Positions 22,001 to 31,184 are shown, counted from the first letter of the stretch. The stretch: 64,000 nucleotides of DNA from Gallionella sp. (GCA_028687335.1 JAQUAI010000001.1:1-64000), one strand, 5' to 3'. The notes: generated from the sequence alone by a model not told the origin. Translations and numbers: made by a program.

Positions 22001-24980
22001 CACTGCCGCGAGCGTAACGGGTGGCGGTGTGACCGCTTTGGGAGGCGATAGCATCACCTTGTCGGCAGCCAATGCAACTTTTGCTAACAAGAACATTGGC
22101 ACAGCCAAGGTCGTGACGACGGCTTACACCTTGTCCGGCACGGATGCTGCGAACTATGCCTTGGTTCAAGCGGCGGGTCTGACTGCAAACATTACCCCAG
22201 CTAGTATTTTTGTGACGGGTGCTACGGCGGCTAACAGGGGATACGACGCGACGACTATCGCGACAGTAACAGGCGCTAGCGTGACGGCCTTGGGGAATGA
22301 CAGTCTTGGCCTTGCGGTGGGTAGCGCAAACTTTGCGGACAAGAATGTTGGAGCAGGGAAAGCCGTGGCAACATCGTTCACCCTTACGGGCGCTGATGCG
22401 AGCAACTACGTCTTATCGCAGCCGAGCCTGACTGCGGACATCACACCGAAGATGCTTACCGTGACAGGATTGGCTGCGAGCGATAAGACTTACGATGCTA
22501 ACACCTCGGTGGTGATGACGAATTGGGGAAGTGTCAGCACTGGCATCGGTACGGAAACGGTGATGCTGAATCACGGCGGTGCCAGCTTTAGCGATGCCAA
22601 TGCGGGTAACGGTAAGACTGTTACGGCGAGCGGCTACAGCTTGTCAGATGGCAGTAACGGCGGTTTGGCGGGTAACTATCAGTTGAGCGCGAGCACGGCT
22701 ACAACGAATGCGAACATCGCCAAGGCAGTGCTGACGATGACGGTGCAAAATACCAGCAAGGCATTTTCCGACATTGATCCGACGCTGGGGGCGACTTACA
22801 GCGGCTTCGCTGGCGCTGAAACCAGCAGCGTGCTGAGCAATGTTGCTGTCACTCGCGTTGCGGGTGAGGCGGCGGGTAACTATGTCATTACGCCGACCGC
22901 GACCGCAGCGAATTACACGGTCACGCCAGTCACGGGAACTTTCACGGTTGCACCAGCTGACCAGTTAGTGATTCAGGTTAGCAATGCCAGCATGGTATAT
23001 GGCTCGACGATCACGTTTGGGGTGACCAGTGCCAAGTATTATTCATCGACAGGCAATGCATTGCGGACGCTGGGCGTGAGCAATACCAACGGCGTGTTCA
23101 CAGTGGATGACGGTTTGGGGACGACAGCCAGCTTTAGCTTGACCGCCACCGGTGCAGGCACCAGTTCGGCAGGTTTATATCAAGCAGGAAACCACACCCT
23201 TACGGGGACGGGTTTTCAGGTGCTGAGCGGCGGCAATTTCAGCAGCAGCAATTTCTCTACAGGCAATCTGGCGGTAAGTCGTTTAGCGGTTGATCTGAGC
23301 GACAGTGCAAACACGGGAACGCTGGATGCGGGCTCCTCGACCACTCGCCACGAGTACGATGGAACGACATCAGCCACGCTGCAAAACTTGGCGAATATTG
23401 ACAACTTGGTTGTGGGCGATTTGGTTACGCTGAATACGAGCAATGCCATTGGTGGTTATGCCGATGCGCATGCCGGAAACAACAAGTTGGCGACTTTTAC
23501 TGGTGTGACATTGGACGGGGCGGATGCCAATAACTATTCCTTTGGCGGGACATTGTTGGCCGAGGGCAAGATTGATCCGCGCACGTTGACTTGGAACAAC
23601 ATTCAAGTGGCTAACCGAGTCTATGACACGACCACAAATGCGACCGTCACGAATCAAGGTTCGCTGGGTAATATCGTTGGTAGTGACCAAGTTAGCTTGC
23701 AGGCGAATAGCGCATTTGCCGTATTCCAAACCAAAGATGCTGGTGTGGGCAAGCAAGTGGATGTGTATGCAAGTCTGACAGGCGCTGCGGCTGCCGATTA
23801 TCAGTTGCCAGCTGGCGGAACGGCTTACGCTGATATCGCTCAAGCGAACTTAAGTGTCACGGGCGTCAGCGCAATCAATAAAGTGTATGACGGTACGACA
23901 GCGGCTACAGTAGTGGGAGGTACGTTGAGCGGGGTGCTGGTTGGGGATAGCGTCACGCTTGGTGCTGGCAATGCCAATTTTGCCGACAAGCATGTTGGCA
24001 CAGCTAAAACAGTTACCACGGCTTATACCTTGTCGGGAACGGATGCTGCGAACTACAGTTTGGCGCAAGCGAGTGGCTTGAGCGCGAATGTTACGGCAAA
24101 GCCTTTGCAGGTTGCGTATCTAGGGCGTGACAAGGTTTACGATGGCAGTACGCTGGCTCATGTTGCGGGAAACTCGTCTGACATCATCGTGGGGGATGCA
24201 GTTGCCTTTACTCAGATTGCGAATTTCGCCAATCCAAATGTCGGGACAGCTGTGACCATCAACGTGACTTCCATTGCTCTATCGGGGAGTGATGCGGGAA
24301 ATTACAGTCTTCAGAACGCGTCTGCCAGCACCAGTGCAGACATCACCCCGCCGACAAGCAATCCAGTTAATTCGACATCCAATCTGGTGTCGCTGATCGG
24401 CGGGCAATTGGCGACAGGAGGGGGGAGCGGCGGCAATGTGAGCTCAGCTAATTCAGTGAGTGCGTCAGGTAATATGGCTCAAGCTGGTTCAATTACGCAC
24501 AGCTCAGCATTAATGGTCAATGCGTTGGTGAGCGGTGGTACGGCTTATACCCCGCAAAGCGGGGGGGCTACTGTTGGAGCCGCGCAGATAATAGCAGGCT
24601 TGGGAGCGAGTTCCTTATCGGTTCATGTTGGGGACGTGGGAAATGGTTTTTCACCGGTGATGATTCAAAACGTGACAGAGAATCAAGGGTTCATCAGTGT
24701 TGATCCTATCCGACCAATCCGAGTTGCATCAGGGCAATCAGCTGTCTTTGAGGTGTCGCGTGGCGTATTCCATCACAGCGATGATTCTGCTGTATTGCGT
24801 TTGGAAGCCCGACAAGCGGATGGAGCGCCTTTGCCAAATTGGATGAGTTTTAATTCGGTATCAGGTATCCTCAGCATGCAATCCCCTGTGGGCATCGTTT
24901 CTGAAGTCAGGATCGTTGTGACTGCATTTGACGGTTTTGGCAATACGGCATTAGCTAGCATGGAGATTGTGGTGAAATGA
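13023..24980 (+). CDS. Giant two-partner secretion exoprotein (filamentous haemagglutinin-type, YDG/MBG repeats)
   Basis: Predicted surface adhesin or filament of 3985 residues, exported by the neighbouring TpsB. It starts with an extended signal peptide region (MNHVYRLVWSTVHNAWVAIA) and a hydrophobic signal (about 37-52). The TPS/haemagglutination secretion domain (about 58-170) contains INPNGIMFSQSA. A beta-helix-like N-terminal region follows. Residues of roughly 630-1620 form a propeller-like repeat block (repeated NSLVG...GD.VG and GAVT.I patterns). From about 1800 to 3770 there are about 20 YDG-type repeats (NKVYDGT...ADKNVG..K.V..SGADAGNY.L), with an MBG-like segment among them. The last 110 residues look like an Ig/cadherin-like fold (LPNWMSFNSVSGILS). 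No toxin or autotransporter domain is visible, and there is no obvious LPXTG-like or C-terminal anchor. Ligand and function are unknown. Confidence 0.93.
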   Translation: MNHVYRLVWSTVHNAWVAIAENRPSRGKNGGGKAKRLLAATLLLSAASSAFSQSSVLSATALPQGGQVVAGQASISQSAATMTVQQGSQQAILNWQAFNIGSSASVNFQQPNAAAVALNRVIGADASQIMGRLTANGQVFLINPNGIMFSQSASVNVGGMVASTLGVSDSDFLSGNFRFNRNGATGKIENAGSLSSASGGYVALLASDIHNSGIISAQRGTVALAAGEAVTLSMNGGAVQVQVDPAQVQAQIANSNLVEAEGGTVIMNATAANVLLGASINNSGTLSASSLVNDGGTIRLAADHVLNTGTIQADGPQGGRIDISARQHDAFGQMSAQGTQLAGGSVNIDSYRTVMLRDAAINVDGQTDGGRISLASGLSGTGGMYLSGSMTADGNVGQGGEVVVTGSQLDLFGINISAKGGAGGGQIRVGGDYQGSNAAVPNAERLNVNAGTFDVSATQNGRGGQAIFWSEQQTLFAGRVEARGATNGVKVTNTGGLVEVSSRGELGFGGTAQAKQLLLDPSVLNIIEPGMGFEMTNFVDPDAAASGFGTAVYDVSNTNVLVLSPNQNAIGSGAGYVFQRDGTLVSAIRDTGGVTNWNPLGSDRYLIANTSANAGLGAVSYFNSATSTVNGRMDASNSLVGDGTYGQGFGKLYDLGGGYYGATLATDRVGLNSLVLQRGAWHFFKANNASTSLATGIVGSGNSLVGSTAGTAPATDPAPLSGQNTWMATTRGDAIGFFASNDLRNSTNTPDTEPYVSRTLTSIGAGNWVMSSPLWNGNTGAVTIISPSLIDNGTLRGAISASNSILGTATNQNLGLELRNDGRGGTGLLQFGGSSSTNYLLNLTTYGGVGAFVALTPSVATTGIFGALNSSNALLFQAGDAATGVTQLSDGSVVLSNSLWSSNRGYARVLPFNTNFETTLRGQLSAVDVTNSLIGGTTTDKVGQGITDLGSGNFLVRSAYNRSFTKWTGPSGTIDLGALTFMSASAPVVGTLSASNSLLGRTNTSASTGVFALGNVTALSDGTYVVLGRDTSGDLSLGWGFAAYGRAGVGVVGQAGAGAGSVGLYDAVNYSGFNSASVTDLGSGSWVISVPWLTNYNDPYLVWGGSSNIPSGQVTTANTFTLQNPGSANIGSLGGGRFVLGIPNYGANATEGAVTIIDAANATIPTLSSANAMLGNAGDHLGAGVSALGNNRFAILNPNWNGNTGAVTFVDPSNAATRLVGAITTSNSFTGTSAGDGVGSGGIVSVGSSGISALVSQNWGGNKGAVTLFNTATGDLLGSLSGSNSLVGRNAGDHVGVANYGANGSTTDLFVDLGGGEFAMRTAGWLANTGDSSAAGAVTWINTAQTMPTGTVGATNSLVGANAGDVIGADGLGSLLTSLGGGYYAMRHAYFANAKGAMTIFDRAAPAVGSVGTGNSLVNTSTATGVFNAANASFVQLGNGYALMTPMWGNGLEGAITYIPTGTTATGAISSATSLIGAAGNALGGQVMIFTNSANNAQLLIGSPLWNGTRGAATLVSNASGLSNTLKGVLTVDATNSFIGSAVGDKVSSGGFNYLGNDIYVVQSPDFGSGAASRTVFGAVTMGDSVTNALKGDVSSINSFFSSISGQSAAPYISGQGQTGAILSTGSEVGLIQVVQPVSLVNSSLLYSDYGTRRVNMRPLTIEAVLSTGTDLVLQATNAINLYSPITVNNPTGNGGHLTLQTSSSSGAITIGSQGRITTDNGELTIISAGSFINNASAIPFNTGSNRWTVYANDPATSSLGSNLGFGFKEYGKTFGQVLDGRTALGSNVNAVVFAQQPTLSMPSVLDFKTYDGTTALGTPVSITGLVDGDLLDHTFAYTDIHADPNWNSKDIVLTVGNGGLTSSVATGQKPVYGYLNQPAAGFTQTFAGAGFIQPFSLNVDLAGTVSKVYDGTDTAPTGYALQFVVPAWQQAAPDSGLTFDSSQVSGNFYSDPWGWGVPSNTTALVSGHSSGNGAQYFQAGGPIAVTVPNGARYLATDYSIQMNNYYVQGTITPKPVVAGLTASNKTYDGTTTASVTGSLSQITPIQSIYNSTSGASADNVQLAGTATVGSANFVDANAGTGKTVTINLSGLSLTGADAENYTIANTTTTADITPKALTISGSTVTNKQYDGTAAATINVGTLAGFVGSETLVASGAGTFASVNVGNNINVATTYSLANGSNGGLASNYSLASETLTGNITPAWLAVIVGSLTGSSSKVYDGSTAATLSTGNFLLSGWVNGDGADVSVTKTLGVFADKNVGSNKLVTVTLTSGDFAATTTNLSNYGLPTTASGNIGTITAKSLTASYTASNKVYNGNITASVSGSSNDVINGDTVNFTQTANFSDKNVANGKTVNVSSISLSGADAGNYSLQNLTATTTANIIAKALTATFTGSNKVYDRLTTASVAGASSDIVSGDAVSFTQTANFSDKNVANGKTINVSSIGLSGADAGNYVLQNTTATTTANITAKSLSVVYTGNNRAYDGSTLATVNDTITGIISGDTVTLSETASFVSKNAGTSKTVNVSAMTLAGADAGNYVLQNTTATTTASITAKALTASYSGSDKVYDANTSAAVLGSSTDVISGDTVTFTQTADFANKNVGAGKTINVNSIALSGADAGNYALQNVTATTSANIIQATLNVTGATASNKVYDGTSVATVSGGGIAALGSDSLTLSGANASFANKNVGTAKAVTTAYTLSGADAANYALVQASGLAADITAKTVTATYTGVNKVYDAGTSASVTGGLSGGISGDTITYSQTAAFADKNVGTNKQINISGISLGGADAGNYVLANTSSTTSANITPFALSISGITANNKIYDATTNAILSGTASLSGVMGSDVVNVSGTASGAFANKHVGVAKSILVSGLSLSGADAANYTVGALSATADISAKALTASYSGSNKVYDAGVNATVAGSSADIINGDTIGFSQTAVFVDKNVGTAKQIGVSNIALTGADAGNYVLQSTTATTSANITQATLNVTGATAANKVYDASTAASVTGGGVTALGGDSITLSAANATFANKNIGTAKVVTTAYTLSGTDAANYALVQAAGLTANITPASIFVTGATAANRGYDATTIATVTGASVTALGNDSLGLAVGSANFADKNVGAGKAVATSFTLTGADASNYVLSQPSLTADITPKMLTVTGLAASDKTYDANTSVVMTNWGSVSTGIGTETVMLNHGGASFSDANAGNGKTVTASGYSLSDGSNGGLAGNYQLSASTATTNANIAKAVLTMTVQNTSKAFSDIDPTLGATYSGFAGAETSSVLSNVAVTRVAGEAAGNYVITPTATAANYTVTPVTGTFTVAPADQLVIQVSNASMVYGSTITFGVTSAKYYSSTGNALRTLGVSNTNGVFTVDDGLGTTASFSLTATGAGTSSAGLYQAGNHTLTGTGFQVLSGGNFSSSNFSTGNLAVSRLAVDLSDSANTGTLDAGSSTTRHEYDGTTSATLQNLANIDNLVVGDLVTLNTSNAIGGYADAHAGNNKLATFTGVTLDGADANNYSFGGTLLAEGKIDPRTLTWNNIQVANRVYDTTTNATVTNQGSLGNIVGSDQVSLQANSAFAVFQTKDAGVGKQVDVYASLTGAAAADYQLPAGGTAYADIAQANLSVTGVSAINKVYDGTTAATVVGGTLSGVLVGDSVTLGAGNANFADKHVGTAKTVTTAYTLSGTDAANYSLAQASGLSANVTAKPLQVAYLGRDKVYDGSTLAHVAGNSSDIIVGDAVAFTQIANFANPNVGTAVTINVTSIALSGSDAGNYSLQNASASTSADITPPTSNPVNSTSNLVSLIGGQLATGGGSGGNVSSANSVSASGNMAQAGSITHSSALMVNALVSGGTAYTPQSGGATVGAAQIIAGLGASSLSVHVGDVGNGFSPVMIQNVTENQGFISVDPIRPIRVASGQSAVFEVSRGVFHHSDDSAVLRLEARQADGAPLPNWMSFNSVSGILSMQSPVGIVSEVRIVVTAFDGFGNTALASMEIVVK
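14900..17880 (+). repeat. Propeller-like repeat block in the exoprotein
   Basis: Within the exoprotein, units of about 60-85 residues recur with the pattern SNSLVG..AGD.VG, then LGGG.Y/LGNNRFAI, then NWNGN.GAVT. Clear copies include NAMLGNAGDHLGAGVSALG, NSLVGRNAGDHVGVANYGA, NSLVGANAGDVIGADGLG and NSFIGSAVGDKVSSGGFNYL. The copies differ widely in sequence, so this is an old repeat family rather than a recent expansion. The periodic W/GAVT strand pattern suggests beta-propeller blades; that fold is inference. Confidence 0.75.
18430..24345 (+). repeat. Array of about 20 YDG-type domains in the exoprotein
   Basis: I count about 20 units with a (K/R)xYDxxT core followed by G-D-x-V, F-x-(D/N)KNVG and SGADAGNY.L, about 80-100 residues each. 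They match the YDG/MBG stalk domains known from other TPS adhesins. Some copies are close at DNA level: a roughly 40-base stretch starting at 20904 recurs at 21921 with a single difference, exactly 1017 bp (339 codons) apart, which points to in-frame duplication of a group of repeats. Confidence 0.85.
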
Positions 24981-25105
24981 TTCGTTCTGAGTAGATTGAC
25001 ATACGGCGCAGATTCGTTGAATGAATGCTCATCACTTTACTTAATGCAGTGGGGCTGTTTTGCCTAGTGTCAATCTCCATTTCTTTGGGCTCCCCGAGTT
25101 CACCT

Positions 25106-25136
25106 AAGCCAGTATCGTCAGGATTCTGGCTTTTTG
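25106..25136 (+). terminator. Terminator between the exoprotein gene and sucC
   Basis: AAGCCAG (25106-25112) pairs with CTGGCTT (25126-25132), followed by TTTG. It is the only structure seen in the 262-base gap after the exoprotein stop, which otherwise should hold the sucCD promoter; no clear -35/-10 pair was found. Confidence 0.7.
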
Positions 25137-25242
25137 TTTGAGCATTGGCTATATACATTTCTCGACTGAATTTCTCTGTTTTCGGTAAACTCGCTTTCGG
25201 GTCGTTGTCATGTGTCAAATTGACTAACAGAAAGTATTTCGG

Positions 25243-26408
<1,166 letters not shown>

Positions 26409-26412
<4 letters not shown>

Positions 26413-27290
26413 GCATCCTCATCAATAAAGATACCAAGGTCATCACACAGGGTATGACGGGCAAGGTCGGTCAGTTCCATACCTTTCATTGCAAGAGCTA
26501 TGCGAATGGTGCGAACTGTTTCGTGGCGGGCGTGAACCCTAAAAAGGCAGGCGAAGATTTTGAGGGTATCCCTGTCTATGCCAGCGTGCTCGATGCAAAG
26601 AAAGCAACGGGTGCGACGGTTTCGGTCATCTACGTCCCACCCTCAGGTGCGGCTGCGGCTATCGACGAAGCAGTCGAAGCGGATCTCGACTTGGTGATCT
26701 GCATCACCGAAGGCATCCCTGTGCACGACATGGTAAAGACGCGCTACAAGATGCAAGGTAAGAAGACCATTCTCATTGGCCCGAACTGCCCTGGTCTCAT
26801 CACGCCCGACGAGATCAAGATCGGCATCATGCCGGGGCATATCCATAAGAAAGGTCGCATCGGTGTGGTCTCTCGCTCCGGCACGTTGACTTATGAAGCA
26901 GTTGGGCAACTTACCGCGCTGGGCATGGGGCAATCCTCTTGCGTCGGTATCGGTGGTGATCCTATCAATGGGTTGAAGCACATCGACGTGATGCGCATGT
27001 TCAATGACGATCCTGAGACGGATGCAGTCATCATGGTGGGGGAGATCGGCGGCAGTGACGAAGAAGAGTGTGCACGCTGGATCAAGGCCAATATGAAGAA
27101 GCCAGTGGTCGGTTTCATCGCGGGCATTACCGCTCCACCGGGGAAGCGTATGGGGCATGCGGGTGCCATTATTTCGGGTGGTCAAGGCGGCGCAAACGAA
27201 AAGCTGGCGGTAATGGAAGAAAGTGGTATCTACATCACACGTAATCCAGCCGAGATGGGACGCACTATGCAGAAAATATTGAAGGGGTAA
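26409..27290 (+). CDS. sucD: Succinyl-CoA synthetase alpha subunit
   Basis: Alpha subunit, which binds CoA and carries the phosphohistidine; 293 residues. The CoA-binding Rossmann start is [19 protein letters not shown], the ligase signature is [11 protein letters not shown] and [14 protein letters not shown], and the active-site His lies in [19 protein letters not shown]. It forms the standard sucCD operon with the upstream gene. The TerC-family gene follows within 4 bases. Confidence 0.98.
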
Positions 27291-27293
27291 TTG

Positions 27294-28034
27294 ATGTTAG
27301 AAATGTTCTCGGCACCGCAGTTCTGGGTGGATGTATTCAAGATCATCATGATCGATTTGCTGTTGTCGGGAGATAACGCCGTGGTCATCGCTTTGGCGTG
27401 TCGCAACCTGCCTGAAGCTCAGCGTCGTAAGGGAATTATGTATGGCGTGGGTGGTGCAATCGGATTACGTATTGTGCTGACATTCTTTGCTGTTAGTTTG
27501 CTGGCCTTGCCTTACTTAAAGCTGGTCGGAGCAGTGCTGTTGTTGTGGATCGGTATCAAGCTGATTTTGCCGGAAGATGATGCGCACGGCGAAGATAGCA
27601 TCAAAGCGGAAGGTAATCTTTGGGGCGCGATTAAAACGATCATCATCGCCGACTTTGTGATGAGTTTGGACAACGTGCTGGGAGTGGCTGCCGCCGCCAA
27701 GGGGGATGTGTTTCTGCTGGTGTTTGGTTTGTTGATTAGCATTCCGATGATTGCCTGGAGCAGTCAGTTGGTATTAAAACTGATCGATCGTTTCCCCTTC
27801 ATTATTTACGCTGGTGGGGCTTTGCTTGGTTATGTTGCGGGTGAGATGCTGGTAAGCGAGGCATTGTTCAAATCGTTGCTTGAGTCACGGCATTATTTGC
27901 ATTGGTTGGTGCCGGCTGTATGTGCATTATTGGTGTTGCTTGTGGGCAAGTGGCTGGCGCTTAGAAAAATTCAGGCTGCTCCGGTAACTGACTTACTAGA
28001 TCAGAGTGTAGGAATTTCGGATCACAAAGAATAA
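27294..28034 (+). CDS. TerC/YjbE-family integral membrane protein
   Basis: Polytopic membrane protein of 246 residues in the TerC family (YjbE/YkoY branch). The two conserved acidic membrane motifs are DLLLSGDNAVVIALA and DFVMSLDNVLGVAAAAKGD; their aspartates are thought to bind metal ions. About seven membrane helices can be drawn. Related proteins export Mn2+ or support metal insertion into secreted proteins; tellurite resistance is only a historical label. The ATG at 27294 is preferred over an in-frame TTG at 27291. It follows sucD closely and precedes a Usp gene. Confidence 0.88.
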   Translation: MLEMFSAPQFWVDVFKIIMIDLLLSGDNAVVIALACRNLPEAQRRKGIMYGVGGAIGLRIVLTFFAVSLLALPYLKLVGAVLLLWIGIKLILPEDDAHGEDSIKAEGNLWGAIKTIIIADFVMSLDNVLGVAAAAKGDVFLLVFGLLISIPMIAWSSQLVLKLIDRFPFIIYAGGALLGYVAGEMLVSEALFKSLLESRHYLHWLVPAVCALLVLLVGKWLALRKIQAAPVTDLLDQSVGISDHKE

Positions 28035-28046
28035 CAGGGGAAACTG

Positions 28047-28472
28047 ATGAAATTATTGCTTCCGATTGATGGATCAAAAAATGCGGATCGCGCAGTGTCC
28101 TATGCGATCAAGTATGCGGCACAGTTGGCCACCTTGCCGGAGGTTGTGTTGCTGAATGCGCAATGGAATGTTGCAGCAGGAAACGTGAAACTGTTTATCA
28201 GTCAAGAGACAATCAACGACTACTATCAAGAGCAGGGAATGCAGGCATTGGCATCTGCGCGCGCGTTGCTTGATGAAGCGAATATTCCTTATCGTCTCCA
28301 TATCAGCATTGGCGCTCCGGCAGAGGCAATTTGCCAATTCGCATTAGCCGAGTCTGTCGATCAAATCATCATGGGGCGCGCTGGGCAGGGTACGCTCAGT
28401 ACCATGTTGCTTGGTTCGGTAGTGGGTAAAGTTTTACATCTTGCCGAGTGTCCGGTGACGTTGGTGAAGTAG
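28047..28472 (+). CDS. Universal stress protein, UspA family
   Basis: Single-domain UspA protein of 141 residues. The start MKLLLPIDGSKNADRAVSYA matches the family, and the ATP-binding pattern G-2x-G-9x-G-S is complete near the C-terminus (GRAGQGTLSTMLLGS), so it is predicted to bind ATP. Proteins of this type help in survival of energy or oxidative stress, but the client is unknown. It lies 12 bases after the TerC-family gene with a GGGG ribosome site and is probably co-transcribed with it. Confidence 0.92.
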   Translation: MKLLLPIDGSKNADRAVSYAIKYAAQLATLPEVVLLNAQWNVAAGNVKLFISQETINDYYQEQGMQALASARALLDEANIPYRLHISIGAPAEAICQFALAESVDQIIMGRAGQGTLSTMLLGSVVGKVLHLAECPVTLVK

Positions 28473-28580
28473 ATGCACTAATGGTGAATTTTGCCAAGCA
28501 AATCAACTGAGTTGTGGTTTGTTACTGCAAAATACTTTAGTATTCCGGCACAATTGGCGAAGAAATTAAGAGGCGGCTTA

Positions 28581-31184
28581 ATGAATAAATGGTCATTTTG
28601 GAAAAAAGACTGGTTCGTCGGGTTAATGGTTGCGCTCTTGTTGTTGGTGAGTGCCAATAGCGAACTAATACAAAGCTTGGAGCGCAAAGCCTACGACTGG
28701 GGAGTGATGGCCTCGTCGCGGATACCCAGCGATAAGATTGCCGTCATTGCCATTGATGATCAGAGTATTGCCAATTTAGGACGTTGGCCATGGCCGCGTG
28801 AGATTCACGCCCAAATGGTGGATGTGTTGAACGCGGGTCATGCCAAAGTTGTTGGTAACACCGCATTCTTCTTCGAGCCGCAAGTTGACCCAGGCTTGAT
28901 CTATATTCAACGTATCACCGAAATGCTAGGTAAAACAGCGTTACTGGGTGAGGCAGTACAGACTGAGTCGATGGCGGTCTCGGCAGTTAGCGCGGCATCA
29001 GATGTCGCAGCAACTGCGCCGCAGGTACCAGAATCGGAACAGAAGTCCCCCTTGGATGCATTGCTGGCAGAAGCGCTACAAAGTCTGGATAACGACCAGA
29101 AGTTGAGTGCGAGTATGGCTAATGCGAAGAATGTTTTGCTGCCCATGTTCTTCGAGTTGGGCGAGCCTCAAGGTAAGCCTGATCAAGCTCTGCCAGATTA
29201 CATTTTGCGTAACGGTTTGATGAATGTGAAGGATGGCGGAACGGGCGCATTGCCGCTGCCGTCGCAGGGCGCATTGCCGCCGATTCCCGCACTCGGTATG
29301 CAAACTGCCGCGATTGGGCACTTGAATAGTTTTCCAGATGTTGATGGTGCGGTACGCACCGAGCCTTTGGTGATCGGTTACTACGATCAGCTATACCCAT
29401 CGCTCTCGTTGATGTTGGCGGCGAAGAGTCTGAATTTGGATGGCAAAGATATCGAGGTATCGTTGGGCGAGGGCGTTAAGTTGGGCAATCACATGATCGC
29501 CACCGATTCTGCGCTGCAAATGCACACATACTTTTATAAAGATCGTGATGGGCACTCGGCATTTCCCGTGGACTCATTCTACGATGTCATTACCGGCAAA
29601 ATTCCAGCCGACAAGTACCGCGACAAAATTGTGCTGATCGGCGCCTCGGCGGCAGGCGTGGGCTCTTTGCAAGTTACGCCGATTTCCGCCGCCATGTCCC
29701 CCGCCGAAACTTTGGCACACTCGGTTTCCAGCATTTTGCAGGGTGATTTCTTTGTGACGCCGTCTTGGGCGACGTTGGTCGAGTTTGCTGTATTTGTACT
29801 GATTGCGCTGTATCTGACATTGTTGCTACCGCGTTTAAGCGCGGCGTTGGGCGCATTGATTACGGTCGGTATTTTTGTGGTGTTGATGGCGACACATTTT
29901 GTACTGATGACAACCCAAGCGATTTGGTTGCAGTTGATGTTGCCAGCGACTTTGTTGGTGATTGGTCATGCTTTACTGACCACCAAACGCTTCCTGATGA
30001 CTGAAAAAGGCAAGCAAAAATCTGATGCCGAGTCTGCCGAAAGCAATCGCATGCTGGGATTGGCATTCCAAGGGCAGGGGCAGTTGGATATTGCTTTTGA
30101 TAAGTTCCGCAAAGTGCCGATTGATGACAGCCTGATGGATGTGTTGTACAACTTAGGTTTGGACTTCGAACGTAAACGCCAATTTAATAAGGCGGAGTCG
30201 GTATTCAATTACATGGCTGAGTACAACCCCAAGTTCCGTGATCTGGAGCAGCGTACCTCGCAGGCACGCGCGATGTCGGAAACAGTGATTTTGGGTGGCG
30301 GCGGTGGCCGTACTAATGCCAGCACGATGGTGCTGGATAAAGCTGGGATGTCCAAGCCTATGTTGGGGCGCTACGAGATCGAAAAAGAGTTGGGCAAAGG
30401 TGCCATGGGTGTGGTGTATTACGGCAAAGACCCCAAAATTGGTCGCGTTGTAGCCATCAAAACTATGGCGCTGTCGCAGGAGTTTGAAGCGGATGAGTTG
30501 CAGGACGTCAAAGATCGCTTCTTCCGTGAAGCAGAAACGGCTGGGCGGTTAAATCACCCCAATATTGTCACGATGTACGATGCTGGCGAAGAGCACGATC
30601 TGGCCTATATCGCGATGGAGTTCCTCAAGGGTAAGGATTTGGTGCCAAACACCAAGCCAGACAATCTTTTCCCTCTAGCAAAGACGATGAGCATTGTTGC
30701 ACGAGTGGCGGATGCGCTGGACTATGCGCACAAACAGAACGTGGTGCATCGCGATATTAAGCCTGCGAACATTATGTATGACTCGGATAGTGACACCCCC
30801 AAAGTGACCGATTTCGGTATTGCGCGCATTACCGATTCGTCCAAAACTAAAACTGGAATGGTATTGGGGACACCTTCTTACATGTCGCCAGAGCAACTTG
30901 CTGGCAAGAAAATCGACGGACATTCCGATCTCTTCTCGCTGGGTGTGAGTCTGTATCAGATGGCTTGTGGTAAGCTCCCGTTCGAAGGCGACTCGATGGC
31001 GCAATTGATGTTCCGTATCGCCAATGAGCCGCATACCGATATTTTGAGCGTTAAACCTGATCTGCCTCCATGTTTGGTGGGAATTATCAATAAATCGTTA
31101 GCAAAGCAGGTGGAAGACCGTTTTGCTAACGGAGCCGAAATGGCCGAGGCGTTGCGCCAGTGCGCAGCCAGCCTGCAGGAGTGA
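28581..31184 (+). CDS. CHASE2-domain Ser/Thr protein kinase
   Basis: Membrane receptor kinase of 867 residues. An N-terminal membrane helix (about 10-28) precedes a periplasmic CHASE2 sensor domain (about 30-390; typical DKIAVIAIDDQSIANLGRWP and YRDKIVLIGASAAGVG). Two or three membrane helices follow (about 395-470), then a linker with a TPR-like segment, then a Hanks-type kinase domain (about 596-860). Kinase motifs are complete: LGKGAMGVVY loop, VAIK lysine, catalytic HRDIKPANI with Asp725, DFGIARI and the activation-loop end GTPSYMSPEQL. The ATG at 28581 has a GAGGCGG ribosome site; an in-frame TTG at 28491 is less likely. It is the first gene of a tight eight-gene run with its phosphatase 3 bases away. 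The CHASE2 ligand is unknown. Confidence 0.92.
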   Translation: MNKWSFWKKDWFVGLMVALLLLVSANSELIQSLERKAYDWGVMASSRIPSDKIAVIAIDDQSIANLGRWPWPREIHAQMVDVLNAGHAKVVGNTAFFFEPQVDPGLIYIQRITEMLGKTALLGEAVQTESMAVSAVSAASDVAATAPQVPESEQKSPLDALLAEALQSLDNDQKLSASMANAKNVLLPMFFELGEPQGKPDQALPDYILRNGLMNVKDGGTGALPLPSQGALPPIPALGMQTAAIGHLNSFPDVDGAVRTEPLVIGYYDQLYPSLSLMLAAKSLNLDGKDIEVSLGEGVKLGNHMIATDSALQMHTYFYKDRDGHSAFPVDSFYDVITGKIPADKYRDKIVLIGASAAGVGSLQVTPISAAMSPAETLAHSVSSILQGDFFVTPSWATLVEFAVFVLIALYLTLLLPRLSAALGALITVGIFVVLMATHFVLMTTQAIWLQLMLPATLLVIGHALLTTKRFLMTEKGKQKSDAESAESNRMLGLAFQGQGQLDIAFDKFRKVPIDDSLMDVLYNLGLDFERKRQFNKAESVFNYMAEYNPKFRDLEQRTSQARAMSETVILGGGGGRTNASTMVLDKAGMSKPMLGRYEIEKELGKGAMGVVYYGKDPKIGRVVAIKTMALSQEFEADELQDVKDRFFREAETAGRLNHPNIVTMYDAGEEHDLAYIAMEFLKGKDLVPNTKPDNLFPLAKTMSIVARVADALDYAHKQNVVHRDIKPANIMYDSDSDTPKVTDFGIARITDSSKTKTGMVLGTPSYMSPEQLAGKKIDGHSDLFSLGVSLYQMACGKLPFEGDSMAQLMFRIANEPHTDILSVKPDLPPCLVGIINKSLAKQVEDRFANGAEMAEALRQCAASLQE

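Noticed and set aside
21243-22169. Long minus-strand open frames inside the exoprotein gene
   Set aside because: They mirror the repeated YDG codons; the plus-strand protein is unbroken over 3985 codons and shows domain-level homology.
18430-24345. YDG array as a CRISPR or satellite repeat
   Set aside because: The period is tied to codons within one open frame and varies in sequence as protein repeats do.
28473-28580. Promoter of the signalling operon between the Usp and kinase genes
   Set aside because: An A/T-rich TACTTTAGTAT stretch is present, but I found no convincing -35/-10 pair with correct spacing, so no promoter is claimed.
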